This document shows, piece after piece, positions 6,055 to 7,066 of a DNA stretch of 7,066 bases. Origin of the DNA: Microcoleaceae cyanobacterium UBA11344. GTDB taxonomy: Bacteria > Cyanobacteriota > Cyanobacteriia > Cyanobacteriales > Microcoleaceae. The translations under genes and the position numbers were made by a program. How positions within the stretch are numbered: position 1 is the stretch's first letter; each line of letters begins with the position of its first letter. The stretch lies in assembly GCA_003483675.1 (NCBI GenBank), contig DMYK01000058.1, forward strand, positions 1 to 7,066, in the 5' to 3' direction. The notes beneath the pieces are model-generated. The model was not told the DNA's origin and searched no databases. It saw nothing but the letters and a program-made list of their open reading frames with translations.

Positions 6055-6253
6055 CGGTCATCCAAATATCTCAAGTCAGGCGGTCAATCCAGCTATGGTT
6101 GCCCTTACTCTTAGTATGAAGGTTAACGGGACTTAAAAAAGGTTAAGAATTACATTTTAGGAATGGGAATGGGGCCTTGGGTATCGGGTCTGGGGCCTTG
6201 GGCATTTGCAATTAAAACTTTTTTCCTTCTTCCTTCTTCCCTCTTCCTTCCTT
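6055..6253. other. Spacer between cbiT and cdsA
   Basis: No gene is visible. The left part (6059-6160) is ordinary AT-rich sequence that may contain the cdsA promoter, which I cannot place. The right part consists of a G-rich heptamer array (6161-6202) and a pyrimidine tract (6218-6255) with its own heptamer period. Confidence 0.6.
6161..6202 (+). repeat. Heptamer array, 6 units of NNNNGGG type
   Basis: Units GAATGGG, AATGGGG, CCTTGGG, TATCGGG, TCTGGGG, CCTTGGG. Only the GGG end is fixed; CCTTGGG occurs twice. The complement (CCCATTC, CCCGATA and so on) belongs to the same class as the C-rich units at 2164-2233 and 4998-5046, in the opposite orientation. Confidence 0.85.
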
Positions 6254-6255
6254 CT
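6218..6255 (+). repeat. 38-base pure pyrimidine tract with 7-base period
   Basis: An unbroken run of C and T. Within it 6226-6253 reads CTTCTTC, CTTCTTC, CCTCTTC, CTTCCTT. The first two units together are also a mirror repeat. Its right end overlaps the TAG stop of cbiT (complement of 6254-6256), so the cbiT mRNA continues into a purine-only stretch rich in AAGGAAG. Confidence 0.9.
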
Positions 6256-6847
6256 AATCTAGCTTTTCGCCGCTGAGAATAAATATGGGATTGACGGCGG
6301 CAAAGGTTTGACTGAGGCCGCGAGTCTCTAAGCGGTTGACGGCGGACTGGACTACCTCGATGTTGCGGACTTGCAATTCGGCGAACCCTTCGGAAAGGGC
6401 GTAAAGATTCTCTAAATTGCCTGCTGTGGCCACAACTCGACCGTGGGGTTGCAAGTACCGCCAGACTTCTTGGAGAATGGCTTTAATGGGGCTACCTCCT
6501 TCGAGGCAAACTCGGTGGGGGGGTTTGGACAAATTTTTGAGGCATTCCGGGGCACTGCCTTCAATGACTTCTACGTTGTTGAGCTCGAAGCGATCGCAAT
6601 TTCTGCGAATCAAGTTTGCGACATCTTCGTCCCTTTCGATGGCGATAATTCGACCTTTGGGACACAGCAAACCTGTTTCTACGGCGATCGTACCAGTACC
6701 TGCGCCGATGTCCCACACCACTGAGTCTGCTTGCAGCCGCAGGTGAGAAATTAACAGCAGTCTGACTTCTCGCTTACTCATGGGAATACCCGGTAAACGT
6801 TCAAATAAATCGTCTGGGATACCAGGAGTGACGTAGGGCCAAAGCAT
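6254..6847 (-). CDS. cbiT: Precorrin/cobalt-precorrin methyltransferase CbiT
   Basis: CbiT uses S-adenosylmethionine to methylate C15 and decarboxylate the C12 acetate side chain of the corrin precursor in cobalamin-type cofactor synthesis; in cyanobacteria the product is usually pseudocobalamin. The 197-residue length fits a stand-alone CbiT rather than a CbiE-CbiT (CobL) fusion. Seen here: N-terminal PYVTPGIPDDLFERLPGIPMSKREVR (4-29), typical of the family; the class I SAM-binding motif VWDIGAGTGTIAVE (44-57); the acidic residue ending strand 2 at E71 (IIAIERD); and the later GGRL-equivalent HGRVVATAGNLEN (135-147). ATG 6847 puts the conserved N-terminus at the right place, but no Shine-Dalgarno is visible; an ATTTTAG array begins nine bases upstream. 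A general CbiT-like SAM methyltransferase is the only realistic alternative. Confidence 0.92.
   Translation of the reverse strand: MLWPYVTPGIPDDLFERLPGIPMSKREVRLLLISHLRLQADSVVWDIGAGTGTIAVETGLLCPKGRIIAIERDEDVANLIRRNCDRFELNNVEVIEGSAPECLKNLSKPPHRVCLEGGSPIKAILQEVWRYLQPHGRVVATAGNLENLYALSEGFAELQVRNIEVVQSAVNRLETRGLSQTFAAVNPIFILSGEKLD
6590..6597. repeat. HIP1 palindrome
   Basis: GCGATCGC inside cbiT. Confidence 0.9.
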
Positions 6848-6856
6848 AGTTGTTCT

Positions 6857-6884
6857 ATTTTAGATTTTAGATTTTAGATTTTAG
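6857..6884 (+). repeat. Heptamer array, 4 x ATTTTAG
   Basis: Four perfect copies, followed by a diverged ATTCAAG. On the coding strand of cbiT they read CTAAAAT and occupy the immediate 5' leader, where ribosome binding or promoter -10 elements would normally lie. Confidence 0.95.
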
Positions 6885-6956
6885 ATTCAAGCAAGACCGA
6901 AGTTGGAACTCAGGAAGAAGTAGAAATTCTCCCCATTTCCCCCCAAGCCTTAATAT

Positions 6957-7066
6957 TTACTTTCGCACAACCTTGAGAGTTTGGATGTTGGGATCGCTAC
7001 AACCTGTGATTTTTCCGCCGGCGGCCTGGATTTGTTGCAGGTATTCAAGGGCTTTTGAGGTAATGA
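6957..7066 (-). CDS. C-terminal fragment of unidentified protein
   Basis: The last 35 codons of a minus-strand gene cut by the window edge. It ends ALEYLQQIQAAGGKITGCSDPNIQTLKVVRK and TAA (complement of 6957-6959). Amphipathic-helix spacing followed by a short basic tail looks like genuine coding sequence, and codon use resembles the neighbours. Of the other two minus-strand frames, one stops within seven codons; the other stays open to about 6954 but gives a less protein-like sequence. I do not recognise the family. Same strand as cbiT, with a 109-base gap, so it may be the upstream gene of the same transcript. Confidence 0.55.
   Translation of the reverse strand, partial: ITSKALEYLQQIQAAGGKITGCSDPNIQTLKVVRK

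Noticed and set aside
6417..6746. Two plus-strand frames (109 and 93 residues) opposite cbiT.
   Set aside because: Both are antisense shadows of a well-supported CbiT; long antisense frames are common in GC-skewed codons and neither has a ribosome site.

Overview
The window is a piece of cyanobacterial chromosome. The evidence is a complete psbY gene (photosystem II subunit), four copies of the cyanobacterial palindrome HIP1 (GCGATCGC; 839-846, 3754-3761, 4283-4290, 6590-6597), and heptamer tandem arrays of the STRR type in most gene-free spacers. The arrays suggest a filamentous lineage (Oscillatoriales/Microcoleus-like or Nostocales); that placement is inference. There is no sign of phage, transposon, CRISPR, plasmid or defence genes. 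All recognisable genes are housekeeping.

Layout. 35-160 (+): psbY, followed by a strong stem-loop terminator. 161-529: spacer. 530-2038 (+): malQ, 4-alpha-glucanotransferase (GH77). 2039-2230: spacer filled by two opposed heptamer arrays that fold into one long imperfect hairpin. 3897-2231 (-): a two-gene operon, an S4-domain RNA pseudouridine synthase followed by a RodZ-like membrane protein, joined by an ATGA overlap. 3898-4124: divergent spacer with a perfect 14-bp inverted repeat. 4125-4916 (+): a DUF2993/LmeA-like protein. 4917-5053: 19 consecutive heptamers of two sequence classes. 5958-5041 (-): cdsA. 5959-6253: spacer with three more heptamer tracts. 6847-6254 (-): cbiT. 6848-6956: spacer with an ATTTTAG array. 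7066-6957 (-): C-terminal end of an unidentified gene.

Functional themes. Photosynthesis (psbY), alpha-glucan metabolism (malQ), ribosome maturation coupled to a morphogenesis-type protein (pseudouridine synthase with RodZ), phospholipid precursor synthesis (cdsA), possible lipid binding (DUF2993) and corrinoid synthesis (cbiT). The genes do not form one pathway. Only the pseudouridine synthase/RodZ pair has clear operon structure; cdsA and cbiT share a strand but are about 0.3 kb apart.

The unusual part is between the genes. At least seven heptamer tracts of differing sequence lie in this 7 kb, always outside gene cores. Three minus-strand genes (rodZ-like, cdsA, cbiT) have stop codons inside or touching a heptamer tract, and one tract would create a false periodic N-terminal extension of CdsA if the wrong ATG were used. 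I found no convincing undescribed multi-gene system.
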